From assembly GCF_021391495.1 (NCBI RefSeq), contig NZ_CP090063.1, positions 3,224,001 through 3,288,000 on the forward strand: a stretch of DNA of 64,000 nt, read 5' to 3'. The stretch's first letter is position 1. Every line of letters begins with the position of its first letter. The notes under the pieces were generated by a model that ran no database searches, had not been told where the DNA came from, and saw nothing but the letters and a program-made list of their open reading frames with translations. The position numbers were made by a program, and so were the translations under genes. Below, piece after piece: positions 30,671 through 40,600 of the stretch. The DNA is from Amycolatopsis acidiphila (GTDB lineage: Bacteria; Actinomycetota; Actinomycetes; Mycobacteriales; Pseudonocardiaceae).

Positions 30671-32038
30671 ATGGCGAACCTGGATGAGACCAAGAACTGG
30701 CTGTCGGACCGGTTGCCCGCACTGCTGGCCGAGCACGGTGTGCCCGGGGCCGCGATCGCGGTGTCGGCGCGCGGGGAGGTCGTCGACCACGCCGCAGGCG
30801 TGCTGAACACCGGCACCGGGGTCGAGGCCACCCCGGACTCGCTCTTCCAGGTCGGGTCCATCACCAAGGTCTGGACCACGACCCTGGCCATGCAGCTCGC
30901 CGACGAGGGCAGGCTCGAGCTCGACGCACCACTGCGCCGCTACCTGCCCCAGTTCCGCCTGCGCGACGAGGCAGCCGCGGCCGCGATCACCGTCCGGCAA
31001 CTGATGTGCCACACCTCAGGCTTCGAAGGCGACCTGTTCACCGACACCGGCAAGGGCGACGACTGCGTCGAGAAGTACGTCGCGACGCTCGGCGACGTCG
31101 AGCAGTTGTTCGCGCCAGGAGAGATGTTCTCCTACAACAACGCCGCGTTCTGCGTGCTCGGCCGGGTCGTCGAGGTGCTGCGCGACAAGCCGTTCGACGC
31201 GTGCCTGCGCGAGCACCTGTTCACCCCGCTCGGCCTCACCCACGCGGCGACCTGCGCCGACGAGGCGATCCTGCACCGGGCCGCGGTCGGGCACGTGCAG
31301 CCCTCGCCGGACGAGCCGCCGCGTCCCGCGCCCGTGTGGTCCCTGGTCCGGTCCAACGCCCCGGCGGGCGCGGCGCTCGCGATGCGCCCGCGCGACCTGG
31401 TGACGTTCGCCCAGGCGCACCTCGACGGCGGCGGCACCGTGCTGAGCGCCGCCGGCGCCGAGGCCATGCGGGAACGGCAGGTCACGCTGCCCCCGCTCGG
31501 ACTGATGGGCACCTCGTGGGGTCTGGGCTGGGAGCTCTACGACTGGCCCACCGGGCTGGTCCTCGGCCACGACGGCGGCACCATCGGCCAGGCCGCGTTC
31601 CTGCGTGTCGTGCCGGACAAGGACGTGGCGATCGCGCTGCTGACCAACGGCGGCAACCCCATCGCGCTCTACCTCGAGATCTACACGCACCTGCTGCGCG
31701 AGCTCGCGGACGTCGAGCTGCCGCCGCTGCCGAAGCCGCCGCCGGACCCGGAACCCTTCGACGCCACGCGCTACGTCGGCACCTACTCCTGCGAGGTGAG
31801 CGACCTGACCGTCTCGCAGGACGACGACGGCCGCGTGTGGGCGGAGCTGACGCCGAAGGGCATCCTCGCCGAGCTGAGCGGCACCGAGCGCGACGAGCTC
31901 GTCCGCCTCGACGGCGACACGCTCGTCGCGCGCGAGCCCCGCCACAGCATGCACCAGCCACACGTCTTCCTCGGCGACGACGGCAGCGGCCGCGCCCGCT
32001 ACGTGCACACGGGCCGGGCCACCCGCCGCGCTGGGTGA
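30671..32038 (+). CDS. SxxK serine hydrolase of D-aminopeptidase / class C beta-lactamase type
   Basis: A 455-aa cytoplasmic serine hydrolase without a signal peptide. Its three active-site elements are Ser64-I-T-Lys67, Tyr155-N-Asn157 and His300-D-Gly302. The H-x-G in place of K-T-G, and the spacing, match the D-aminopeptidase DAP of Ochrobactrum (S62xxK, Y153xN, H287xG) more than true beta-lactamases. A C-terminal beta-barrel-like domain (about 365-455) follows, also as in DAP. Its sequence is strikingly close to the C-terminal half of the fusion protein at 37687-41022 (SITKVWTTTLAMQL; DTGKGDDCVEKYVATLGDV). An esterase or transpeptidase activity cannot be excluded. ATG 30671 follows a leaderless -10; an in-frame start at 30623 adds an unlikely extension. 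Confidence 0.85.
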   Translation: MANLDETKNWLSDRLPALLAEHGVPGAAIAVSARGEVVDHAAGVLNTGTGVEATPDSLFQVGSITKVWTTTLAMQLADEGRLELDAPLRRYLPQFRLRDEAAAAAITVRQLMCHTSGFEGDLFTDTGKGDDCVEKYVATLGDVEQLFAPGEMFSYNNAAFCVLGRVVEVLRDKPFDACLREHLFTPLGLTHAATCADEAILHRAAVGHVQPSPDEPPRPAPVWSLVRSNAPAGAALAMRPRDLVTFAQAHLDGGGTVLSAAGAEAMRERQVTLPPLGLMGTSWGLGWELYDWPTGLVLGHDGGTIGQAAFLRVVPDKDVAIALLTNGGNPIALYLEIYTHLLRELADVELPPLPKPPPDPEPFDATRYVGTYSCEVSDLTVSQDDDGRVWAELTPKGILAELSGTERDELVRLDGDTLVAREPRHSMHQPHVFLGDDGSGRARYVHTGRATRRAG

Positions 32039-32137
32039 ACCGGACGAGAGCCGCCCCCATACCTGGTGCGTGCGTACCAAGACACGGCCGCATCGGCCGG
32101 GCAGGCTGCCGCGCAACGATCCCCACCTGGAGGCACC

Positions 32138-33718
32138 ATGAAGAGTGTTCTGACCATCGCGGGGGCAGGGGTGCTCGCGCTGGCCCTGGTCGCGTGCGGC
32201 GCGGGGGGCGGGGGGAGCGCGGGCAGCGTCGTGGACGGCAAGTCGTTCACGTTCGTCCTCGGTGCGGACCCCGGCAACCTCGACCCGCACTTCACCACGC
32301 TGGCGGTCGCCCTGCAGGCCGACCGGTTCCTCTACGACTCGCTGGTCGACATCGATCCCGGCGGTGCCGTGGTCGCCGGGCTCGCCGGTAAGTGGGACGG
32401 CGACGCCACGAAGGCCACCTACGCCCTGCGCAAGGGGATCACCTGCTCGGACGGCACACCGCTGACCGCGACCCAGGTCGCCGACAACATCAACTTCGTC
32501 GGCGACCCGGCGAACGCCGCCGCCCTGATGGGCGTCTACGTGCCGCCGGGGGCGAAGGCCGTCGCCGACGACGCGGCCGGCACCGTCACGGTGACCGCGG
32601 CCAGTCCCGACTCTTTCCTGGTGCACAACGTCGGCGGCCTGCCCATCGTGTGCGCCAACGGCATGAAGAACCGCGACCTGCTCAAGCAGGGCGCCGACGG
32701 CACCGGCCTGTACACGATGACCGAGGCCGTCTCCGGCGACCACTACACCCTCGCCCGCCGCAAGGACTACGCGTGGGGGCCGGCCGACTGGAAGACCGAC
32801 ACCCGCGGCCTGCCCGACACCGTCGTGCTCCGGGTCGTCGCGAACGAGACCACCTCGGCGAACCTGCTGGTGTCCAAAGAGGTCAACGCGGCCCAGGTGC
32901 TCGGCCCGGACCAGCAGCGGCTCAAGGCCATGGGACTGCTCGAGCGCGACCTGGAGTCGCCGCTGGGCGAGCTGTTCTTCAACCAGAAGGCCGGGCTGCC
33001 CGGCGCCGACGAGTCCGTGCGGCGCGCGCTGACCCAGGCGCTCGACCTCACCCAGCTCGGCCAGGTGCTGACCAGCGGCACGGGCAAGCCCACCACCAGC
33101 CTCGTCGCGCCGGGGCTCGGCCCGTGCAACGGCGACACCATCGGCGGGCTGCTGCCCGCGCACGACGTCGCGGCGGCGAAGTCCGCGCTCGACGCCGCGG
33201 GATGGGCGGCCGGGCCGGACGGCGGCCGTGCCAAGGACGGCAAGAAGCTCGCGCTCACCTTCTACTACCCGACGAGCCTCGGCGCGACGATGCAGGCCGG
33301 CGCGGAGCTGGTGCAGCAGCTGTGGACGGCGGTCGGCGCGCAGGTCGAGGTGAAGGGCATGACCGACGCGGAGAGCGCCCAGATCATCGGCGGCCAGGGC
33401 ACCTGGGACGCGATGCTGCTGCCGCTGTCGGTCGATCTGCCCACCCAGCTGCTGCCGTTCTTCACTGGGCCGGGCGCCCCCGGCGGCAACAACTTCGCGT
33501 CCATCCAGAACCCCGAGTACGCCGCCGCGGTGCGGGCCGCGTCGGCGGTCGCGGGCGCGGACGGCTGCGCCCGGTGGGGTGCGGGGGACAAGGCACTGGT
33601 CAAGCACCTCGACGTGGTGCCGTTCGTCAACACCGTCCGGCCGATCTTCGGGCAGGGCGCGACGTTCGACACCACCGAGGGGAGCATCGCGCCCACCTCG
33701 ATCCGGATGCTCGGCTGA
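32138..33718 (+). CDS. Peptide ABC transporter substrate-binding lipoprotein (SBP_bac_5)
   Basis: A 526-aa extracytoplasmic lipoprotein. Its signal peptide, MKSVLTIAGAGVLALALVACG, has the acceptor Cys at residue 20. The mature part is the large three-domain class C binding protein used for oligopeptides, dipeptides and nickel. Segments: FVLGADPGNLDPHFTTLAVA, YALRKGITCSDGTPLTATQVADN, SPLGELFFNQKAGLPGADESVRRAL and LTFYYPTSLGATMQAGAELV. TGGAGG lies six bases before the ATG. It follows the serine hydrolase by 99 nt and is separated from its permease by a strong hairpin, a usual way to give excess binding protein. Its peptide specificity cannot be read; D-peptides are inferred from neighbours. Confidence 0.92.
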   Translation: MKSVLTIAGAGVLALALVACGAGGGGSAGSVVDGKSFTFVLGADPGNLDPHFTTLAVALQADRFLYDSLVDIDPGGAVVAGLAGKWDGDATKATYALRKGITCSDGTPLTATQVADNINFVGDPANAAALMGVYVPPGAKAVADDAAGTVTVTAASPDSFLVHNVGGLPIVCANGMKNRDLLKQGADGTGLYTMTEAVSGDHYTLARRKDYAWGPADWKTDTRGLPDTVVLRVVANETTSANLLVSKEVNAAQVLGPDQQRLKAMGLLERDLESPLGELFFNQKAGLPGADESVRRALTQALDLTQLGQVLTSGTGKPTTSLVAPGLGPCNGDTIGGLLPAHDVAAAKSALDAAGWAAGPDGGRAKDGKKLALTFYYPTSLGATMQAGAELVQQLWTAVGAQVEVKGMTDAESAQIIGGQGTWDAMLLPLSVDLPTQLLPFFTGPGAPGGNNFASIQNPEYAAAVRAASAVAGADGCARWGAGDKALVKHLDVVPFVNTVRPIFGQGATFDTTEGSIAPTSIRMLG

Positions 33719-33722
33719 GGCC

Positions 33723-33774
33723 GTTCGTCCGGGCCGACAGTGCGGGCGGGACGGGGTCGTCCCGCCGGACGAAC
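33723..33774 (+). promoter_or_regulatory. Intercistronic hairpin between binding protein and permease genes
   Basis: The outer arms GTTCGTCCGG (33723-33732) and 33765-33774 are perfectly complementary. An inner stem GGCGGGAC (33745-33752) pairs with 33759-33766 around the loop GGGGTC. The structure starts five bases after the stop codon and can protect the upstream message or attenuate transcription into the permease genes. Confidence 0.7.
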
Positions 33775-33838
33775 ACCGCGGCCGCGCGCCCCGGAAGTAT
33801 CCAGTCCAGAAACGGTTTTCGAGCGAGGGGAGCCACCG

Positions 33839-34831
33839 GTGAGCACAGTCACCGCCACCTCGCGGCGGCCGCCGGCACTGGCGGGCAACCCGTGGCTGCG
33901 CTTCGCCGCGCGGCGGCTGGGGCGGCTGCTGGTCTCGGTGTGGGTCCTGCTGACCGCCGCGTTCGGCATGATCCACCTGATCCCCGGCGACCCGGTGCGC
34001 GCGGCGCTCGGCCCGATGGCCTCGGCACAGGTCGTCGCCGCGCGCCGGGCCGCGCTGGGCCTGGACGACCCGTTGTGGCAGCAGTACCTGCACTACCTCG
34101 GCAACCTGTGCACCGGCAGGCTCGGCGTCTCGATGGGCTCCGGGCTGCCGGTGTCGCAGCTGATCGCCGACCGGCTGCCGGCGACGGTGGAGATCGCGGT
34201 GTACGCGTTCCTGCTGGCGCTGGCCGTCGCGATCCCCGTCGGCGCCGGGATGGCGGTGCTGACGCGCGGCGGCCGGCGCCGGCACGCGGAGCTGGCCTTC
34301 ACCTCGACGAGCGTGGTGCTGGCCGCGATCCCGGAGTTCCTGATCGCGGTGGGGCTGGTGTTCGTGTTCGGCGTCAGCCTCGGGTGGGCGCCCGTCGCCG
34401 GCCGCAGCGGCCCCGAGTCCTACGTGCTGCCGGTGGTCGCGCTGGCGATCGGGCCCGCGGCGGTGCTCGCCCGGATCGTGCGGGTGGAGATGCTGGCGGT
34501 GCTGCGGGCCGACTACATCCGCACGGCGCGGGCGAAACGGCTTCCGGCACGGCTGGTGTACCTGCGCCACGCCCTGCCCAACGCGCTCACCGCCACGCTG
34601 ACGCTCGGCGGACTGCTGCTCAGCGCCATGGTCGCGGGCACCGTGCTGGTCGAGAACGTGTTCGCGTGGCCGGGACTGGGCGCCGCGATCGTCCAGTCGA
34701 TCCTCGCCAAGGACTACCCGGTGGTGCAGGGCGTGGTGCTGGTCTACGGCCTCGGCGTGCTGCTGGTGAACCTCGCGGTCGACGTCGCGCTCGCGCTGCT
34801 CGACCCCCGCTCGACGATCAGGGAGAGCTGA
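33839..34831 (+). CDS. Peptide ABC transporter permease (DppB type)
   Basis: A 330-aa inner-membrane permease. It begins with the family's N-terminal helix and FGMIHLIPGDPVRAALGP segment, followed by about five more helices. The cytoplasmic EAA-type loop is ADYIRTARAKRLPARLVYLRHALPN near residue 225, which docks to the ATPase. GAGGGGAG stands upstream of GTG 33839; upstream in-frame start codons would lie within the intercistronic hairpin. The next gene starts two bases after its stop. It forms the translocation channel with the permease half of the following fusion protein. Confidence 0.92.
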   Translation: MSTVTATSRRPPALAGNPWLRFAARRLGRLLVSVWVLLTAAFGMIHLIPGDPVRAALGPMASAQVVAARRAALGLDDPLWQQYLHYLGNLCTGRLGVSMGSGLPVSQLIADRLPATVEIAVYAFLLALAVAIPVGAGMAVLTRGGRRRHAELAFTSTSVVLAAIPEFLIAVGLVFVFGVSLGWAPVAGRSGPESYVLPVVALAIGPAAVLARIVRVEMLAVLRADYIRTARAKRLPARLVYLRHALPNALTATLTLGGLLLSAMVAGTVLVENVFAWPGLGAAIVQSILAKDYPVVQGVVLVYGLGVLLVNLAVDVALALLDPRSTIRES

Positions 34832-34832
34832 G

Positions 34833-36731
34833 TTGCGCGGTTCGAGATGGTCCGGGGTGCTGCGCAGCCCGGTCGGCGCGAGTGCCGCGGCGGTGCTGTC
34901 CGGCGTGCTCGTACTGGCGGTGCTGGCGCCGGTCCTGTGGACGGGCAAGGCGAACGCGGTCGACACCGGGCGGATCCTGCAGGGCTCCTCGGCGGCGCAC
35001 TGGATGGGCACCGACAGCCTGGGCCGCGACATCTTCTTCCGGGTGCTGGTCGCGACCCGGCTCTCGGTCGAGCTCGCCCTCGCCGCGACCGCGATCGGGG
35101 TGCTGGCGGGCCTGCTGCTGGGCACCGCGCCGGTGCTGCTCGGCGCCCGCGCGGGCCGGTTCGTGACCGCGGTGGTCAACATCGCGGTGGCGTTCCCCGG
35201 CCTGCTGCTCGCGTTGTTCTTCGCGGTGATCTTCGGGGTGGGCACCGGCGGCGGGGTGCCGGCGATCGGGCTGGCGACCGCGCCGGGCTTCGCGCGGCTC
35301 ACGCAGACCCTCGTCGCCACCGTGAGCGGGCTCGACTTCGTCGCAGCCGCGCGGATCGCCGGGGTGGGCCGGGTCCGGCTGCTGCTGCGGCACGTGCTGC
35401 CGAACGTCGGCGAGCCGCTGGTGGTCAACGCGACGATCTCGGCCGGCAGCGCGCTGCTGGCGTTCGCGGGCCTGTCGTTCCTCGGGCTGGGCGTGCAGGC
35501 GCCGGACTACGACTGGGGCCGGCTGCTCGGCGAGGGGCTCAACGGCCTCTACATCCACCCGGCGGCCGCGCTGGCGCCGACGGTCGCCGTCGTCGTGGCG
35601 GGACTGGCGTTCAACCTGTTCGGCGAAGCGATCGCCAAAGGCATCGGGCAGCGCACGCCCGCCGTCGAGGCGGCCTCGTTCTCCCCGCCCGCGACCGGCA
35701 CCCGCGCGGGGCTTCCGGCCGACGTGGTGCTCGCCGTGGACGGGCTGCACGTCGGCTTCCCGGGCGCGGACGGGCCGGTCACGCCGGTGCGCGGGGTGAG
35801 TTTCGCGCTGCGGCGCGGTGAGGCCGTCGGCGTGGTGGGGGAGTCGGGTTCGGGCAAGAGCCTGACCGCGCTCGCGGTCGCCCAGCTGATCGAGGAGCCG
35901 GGGCGGGTGCACGCCGACCGGCTGGAGTTCCTCGGCGAACCGTTGCTGGAGACCGGCACCCGCGCGCGGCGGCAGCTGCTGGGCACGTCCTTCGCGATGG
36001 TGTTCCAGGACCCGGCGACCTCGTTCAACCCGACCCAGCGCATCGGCAGGCAGCTCGCCGAGGTCGCGCGGCGGCACCAGGGGATGAGCCGTGGGCAGGC
36101 GTTCGCCCGCGCCGTCGACCGCCTGCGCGCGGTGCGGGTGCCCGCCGCGCACCGGCGCGCCCGGCAGTTCCCGCACGAGTTCTCCGGCGGCATGCGCCAG
36201 CGCGCGATGATCGGCATGGGCGTGATGGGCAACCCGGCGCTGATCGTGGCCGACGAGCCGACCACCGCGCTCGACGTGACCGTGCAGCGGCAGGTGCTGC
36301 GGCTGCTGCAGGACGTGCGCGCCGCCGACGACGTCGCGATCCTGCTGATCAGCCACGACATCACGGTGGTCGGGCAGGTCTGCGAGCGGGTGCTGGTGAT
36401 GTACGCCGGGCGGATCGTCGAGGACCTGCCCGCCGCCGAGCTGCACACCGCGGCACGCCATCCCTACACCCGGGCGCTGCTGGCCGCGGTGCCGGACATG
36501 ACGACCGACCGCGAGCAGCCGCTCGCCGTCATCCCCGGCAAGCCCGCCGATCCGTCCCGGCCCCCGCGGGGATGCGCCTTCGCGCCGCGCTGCCCGTTCG
36601 CGGACGCGCAGTGCACGAGTGCGGACCCGCCGCTGGACGCCGACGGGGACGGGCGGCGGGTCGCGTGCTGGCACGCCGGGGAGCTCGCGCTCCGGGACAC
36701 CGGCCGGGTAGCGGCGGGAGAGCAGCGATGA
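34833..36731 (+). CDS. Peptide ABC transporter permease-ATPase fusion (DppC-DppD)
   Basis: A 632-aa fusion. Residues 1-285 are a DppC-type permease: MGTDSLGRDIFFRVLVATRLS is its typical extracytoplasmic segment, and AARIAGVGRVRLLLRHVLPNVGEP the ATPase-docking loop. Residues 300-632 are a DppD-type ATPase with Walker A GESGSGKSLT (about 334), Q-loop MVFQDPATSFNP, signature FSGGMRQRAMIG (about 450), Walker B LIVADEPTTALD and the C-terminal cysteine-bearing GCAFAPRCPFADAQC. The start is a TTG, two bases after the DppB stop with GGGAGAG upstream; I saw no better start. Permease-ATPase fusions of this kind occur in other actinomycetes. It fixes one permease to one ATPase and leaves the second ATPase separate. 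Confidence 0.93.
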   Translation: MRGSRWSGVLRSPVGASAAAVLSGVLVLAVLAPVLWTGKANAVDTGRILQGSSAAHWMGTDSLGRDIFFRVLVATRLSVELALAATAIGVLAGLLLGTAPVLLGARAGRFVTAVVNIAVAFPGLLLALFFAVIFGVGTGGGVPAIGLATAPGFARLTQTLVATVSGLDFVAAARIAGVGRVRLLLRHVLPNVGEPLVVNATISAGSALLAFAGLSFLGLGVQAPDYDWGRLLGEGLNGLYIHPAAALAPTVAVVVAGLAFNLFGEAIAKGIGQRTPAVEAASFSPPATGTRAGLPADVVLAVDGLHVGFPGADGPVTPVRGVSFALRRGEAVGVVGESGSGKSLTALAVAQLIEEPGRVHADRLEFLGEPLLETGTRARRQLLGTSFAMVFQDPATSFNPTQRIGRQLAEVARRHQGMSRGQAFARAVDRLRAVRVPAAHRRARQFPHEFSGGMRQRAMIGMGVMGNPALIVADEPTTALDVTVQRQVLRLLQDVRAADDVAILLISHDITVVGQVCERVLVMYAGRIVEDLPAAELHTAARHPYTRALLAAVPDMTTDREQPLAVIPGKPADPSRPPRGCAFAPRCPFADAQCTSADPPLDADGDGRRVACWHAGELALRDTGRVAAGEQR

Positions 36732-37660
36732 GTGAACTGCGCTTCGAGGACGTGACCGTGCGCTACGGCGGGCGGCGGCGCGGCCTGACCGCTGTGGAGG
36801 GGGTCGACCTCACCGTGCCGGACGGCACGATCGTCGGCCTCGTCGGGGAGTCGGGCTCCGGGAAGTCCACGCTGGCCCGCGCCGCGGTCGGGCTGACCCC
36901 GGTCACCGGCGGCCGCATCCTGCTCGACGGGCGGCCGGTGCGGCGCGGCCCGCTGCAGATGGTGTTCCAGGACCCGTACTCCTCGCTCGACCCGCGGATG
37001 ACCGCCGGCGCCTCGATCGCCGAGGCGATGCCGCGCGGCACGCGGGACCGCGGGGCCGAGGTCGCCCGGCTGCTCGGACTGGTCGGCCTGGAGCCCGACC
37101 GCGCCGGGATGCTCCCGGCACAGCTGTCGGGCGGGCAGCGCCAGCGGGTCGCGCTCGCGCGGGCGCTCGCCGGGCGGCCGGAGGTGGTCATCGCCGACGA
37201 GATCACCTCCGCGCTCGACGTGTCGATCCAGGGCACGGTGCTCAACCTCGTGCGGGACCTGCAGCGCCGGATGCGCCTGTCGATGCTGTTCATCTCGCAC
37301 AACCTCGCCGTGGTGCGCTACGTCAGCGACTACATCGCGGTGCTGTACCTGGGCCGGGTCGTCGAGTACGGGCCCGCGGACGACGTCCTGCTCGACCCGC
37401 AACACCCCTACACCCGCGAGCTGCTCGCCGCGGCGGGCGCGGCGGCACTGTCCGAACCGGACGCCGTCGCGGACACCGAGCCCGCCGACCCGCACCACCC
37501 GCCGCCCGGCTGCCGGTTCCATCCGCGCTGCCCCATCGGCCCGCTCGTGCTCGCCGACCGCGACATCTGCCGGGAGGCCGAGCCGGCCGCCGGAGGGCAC
37601 CGGCACCACGCCGCCTGCCATTTCGCGGCCGCGGCGGCCGAACCCGGCCTCGTTCCGTGA
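36728..37660 (+). CDS. Peptide ABC transporter ATP-binding protein (DppF type)
   Basis: A 310-aa cytoplasmic ATPase, the second nucleotide-binding subunit of the transporter. Walker A is GESGSGKST (about residue 40), Q-loop MVFQDPYSSLDPR, signature LSGGQRQRVALARAL (about 132), Walker B EVVIADEITSALD and switch His in LFISHNLAV. The C-terminal GCRFHPRCPIG is the oligopeptide-ABC extension; its second Cys-rich half is less regular than in DppD. ATG 36728 overlaps the previous stop (ATGA). The stop overlaps an alternative GTG of the next gene, and the true start of that gene lies 27 nt further on. Confidence 0.94.
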   Translation: MSELRFEDVTVRYGGRRRGLTAVEGVDLTVPDGTIVGLVGESGSGKSTLARAAVGLTPVTGGRILLDGRPVRRGPLQMVFQDPYSSLDPRMTAGASIAEAMPRGTRDRGAEVARLLGLVGLEPDRAGMLPAQLSGGQRQRVALARALAGRPEVVIADEITSALDVSIQGTVLNLVRDLQRRMRLSMLFISHNLAVVRYVSDYIAVLYLGRVVEYGPADDVLLDPQHPYTRELLAAAGAAALSEPDAVADTEPADPHHPPPGCRFHPRCPIGPLVLADRDICREAEPAAGGHRHHAACHFAAAAAEPGLVP

Positions 37661-37686
37661 ACCCGCCGAACCCCGAGGAGAACCCG

Positions 37687-40600
37687 GTGACCCGACGTCT
37701 GCGCATCGAAGACCTGACCGCGGTCGCGGTGCCCGAACAACCCGCCCTCGCGCCGGACGGGCGCGAAGCCCTCTACGTGTTGCGCACCAGCGATGCCGGG
37801 ACGGACGAGAACGTGCGCACCATCTGGCGGGTGGGCGACGGCGAAGCGCGCCCGCTGACCCGCGGCCGGGCGGACACCGCCCCGGCGTGGTCGCCCGACG
37901 GAACCCGCGTCGCGTTCCTGCGCGCGCAGGAGGGCGCCCCCCAGGTGTGGTTGCTGCGGCTGGACGGCGGCGAGGCCGAGCAGCTGACGTCGCTGCCGCT
38001 CGGCGCGGGCGCGCCCGTGTGGAGCCCGGACGGGTCGAAGATCGCCTTCGGCGCTCCCGTCGACCTGGCCGCCGACCCGGGCGAGGACGCCGAAGCACGC
38101 ACCCGGCGGGCGGGCGCGCCGATCGTCGCCGGCCGGCTGGACTACCAGGCCGACGGCGCGGGGTTCCTGCGCACGATGCGCGCCCACGTGCACGTCCTCG
38201 ACGTCGAGAGCGGGGAGTGTCGTCAGGTCACCGCCGGTGACTGGCACGCGGGCGACCCGGCGTGGTCGCCGGACGGCACCCGGCTCGCCTTCGCCGCGGC
38301 CGTCGCGCCGGACCGGGACCTCAACGCGCGCGTGCCGGTGTTCGTCGTCGACGCGACCGATCCCGCCGCGAAACCACGCGAAGTGGGCCTGTCCGAAGGC
38401 GTCGGCGGCCCACTGGTCTGGACCGCGGACGGTTCGGCGCTGCTCGTCGTCGGGCGTCCCGACGGCCCCGTCGGACACGCCGGGCTGCTGCGGGTCCCGC
38501 TCGACGGCGGTGCGCCGGTGAACCTCGCCGCGCCATTGGACCGCAACGTGATGCCGGGCGGTCCGGCCTACCCGGGTGCGCTGCCGCAGCTGGCCGAGGA
38601 CGGCGCGAGCGTGCTGTTCTGCGCCCGCGACCGCGGCTGCACCCACCTGTACTCGGTGCCCGTCGACGGTGGCACCCCGCGCCCGCTCCTCACGGGCGCG
38701 GGGCGCACGGTGGCCGGCCTGTCGGTCGCGGGCGGCACAGCGGTGGTCGTGCTCGTCACGCCGGCCTCCTACGGCGAGATCGTCCGGGTCGACCTTGCGA
38801 CGGGTACCGAGACCGTCCTCAGTGGACACGGCGAGGCGCTGGCCGAGGTCGGGCTGTTTCCCCGCGAGGAGCGCGAGTTCGCGATCTCCGACGGGACCGT
38901 CGTGCACGGCTGGCTGATCCGCGACCCGGCAGCCGAGGGCCCGCGGCCGCTGCTGCTGGACATCCACGGCGGCCCGCACAACGCCTGGCACGGCGGGGCC
39001 GACGACATCCACTTCTACCACCAGGAACTGGCCGCCCGCGGCTGGGCCGTGCTGCTGCTGAACCCGCGTGGCAGCGACGGCTACGGGGAGGCGTTCTTCA
39101 CCGCCGTGAACTCCGGCTGGGGCGAGAAGGACGCCAAGGACTTCCTCGAGCCGCTGGACGACCTCGTCGCCGAGGGCACCGCCGACCCGGCGCGGCTCGC
39201 GGTCGCCGGCTACAGCTACGGCGGCTACATGACCTGCTTCCTCACCAGCCGCGACGACCGGTTCGCCGCCGCGGTCGCCGGTGGTGTCGTCGCCGACCTG
39301 ACGAGCATGGCGGGCACCTCCGACCAGGGGCACTTCCTCGCCGAATACGAGCTCGGCGCGCTGCCCTGGCAGGAACGCGCGCACTACGCCGAGATGTCGC
39401 CGTTCACGAAGATCGACCAGGTGCGCACCCCGACGCTGGTCGTCCACGGCGGCGCCGACCTGCGCTGCCCCGTCGGGCAGGCCCAGCAGTGGTACACCGC
39501 CCTGCGCGAGCGTGGCGTGCCCACGCAGCTGGTGCTCTACCCGCAGGGCTCGCACCTGTTCATCCTCAACGGCCCGCCGTCGCACCGGATCGACTTCAAC
39601 CGGCGCGTCGTGGACTGGCTCGAGCAGCACACCGGCACCCGACGGCCGCGGATCGACGCCGCGCACTGGCAGCGGCGGCTCGCCGCGCTCGCGCGGCGGC
39701 ACCACGTCCCCGGTGCGGCACTGGGCATCCTGCGGCTGCACCCGGGCGGGGACGACGAGCTCGCCGAGGCCGCCACCGGCGTGCTCAACGTGGACACCGG
39801 GGTCGAGGTCACCGCGGACTCGCTGTTCCAGATCGGGTCCATCTCGAAGGTCTGGACCACGACCCTCGCGATGCAGCTCGTCGACGAGGGCCTGCTGGAC
39901 CTCGACGCGCCGATCGCCGACGTGCTGCCCGAGCTGAAGCTCGCCGACCCCGACGTGACCAAACAGGTGACCATGCGCCACCTGCTCACCCACACCAGCG
40001 GTATCGACGGCGACGTGTTCACCGACACCGGCCGCGGCGACGACTGCCTCGAGAAGTACGTCGCGGCGCTCGGCGACGTGGCGCAGAACCATCCCCTCGC
40101 CGCCACCTGGTCCTACTGCAACTCCGGGTTCTGCCTGGCGGGCCGGGTGATCGAGAAGATCACCGGCGGCACCTGGGACGCCGCGATCCGGGAGCGGATC
40201 TTCACACCGCTAGGGCTGACCCACACCGTCACCCTGCCCGAAGAGGCGCTGATGTTCCGCGCCGCGATGGGCCACGTCGGCACCACGGAGCCGGCGAAGG
40301 CGCCGGTCTGGACCCTGCCGCGCTCGGCCGGCCCGGCGGGGCTGATCGACTCCACCGTCGCGGACGTCCTCGCCTTCGCACGCCTGCACCTGACCGGAGG
40401 GCTCGCCGCCGACGGCAGCCGCGTCCTCAGCGAGGCGAGCGCCGCGGCGATGGCGGAGAAGCAGGCGGACCTGCCGGACAAGCACACCCTCGGCGACTCG
40501 TGGGGCCTCGGCTGGTTCCGGCTCGGCTGGGACGGGCACCGGTTGATCGGCCACGACGGCAACACGATCGGCCAGGCCGCGTTCCTGCGGCTGCTGCCCG

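Noticed and set aside
37657..37686. GTG 37657 as the start of the S9-SxxK fusion
   Set aside because: It would give a four-base overlap with the ATPase gene, but GAGGAG lies six bases before GTG 37687, which begins the family-like RRLRIEDLTAVAVPEQPAL. It remains possible.
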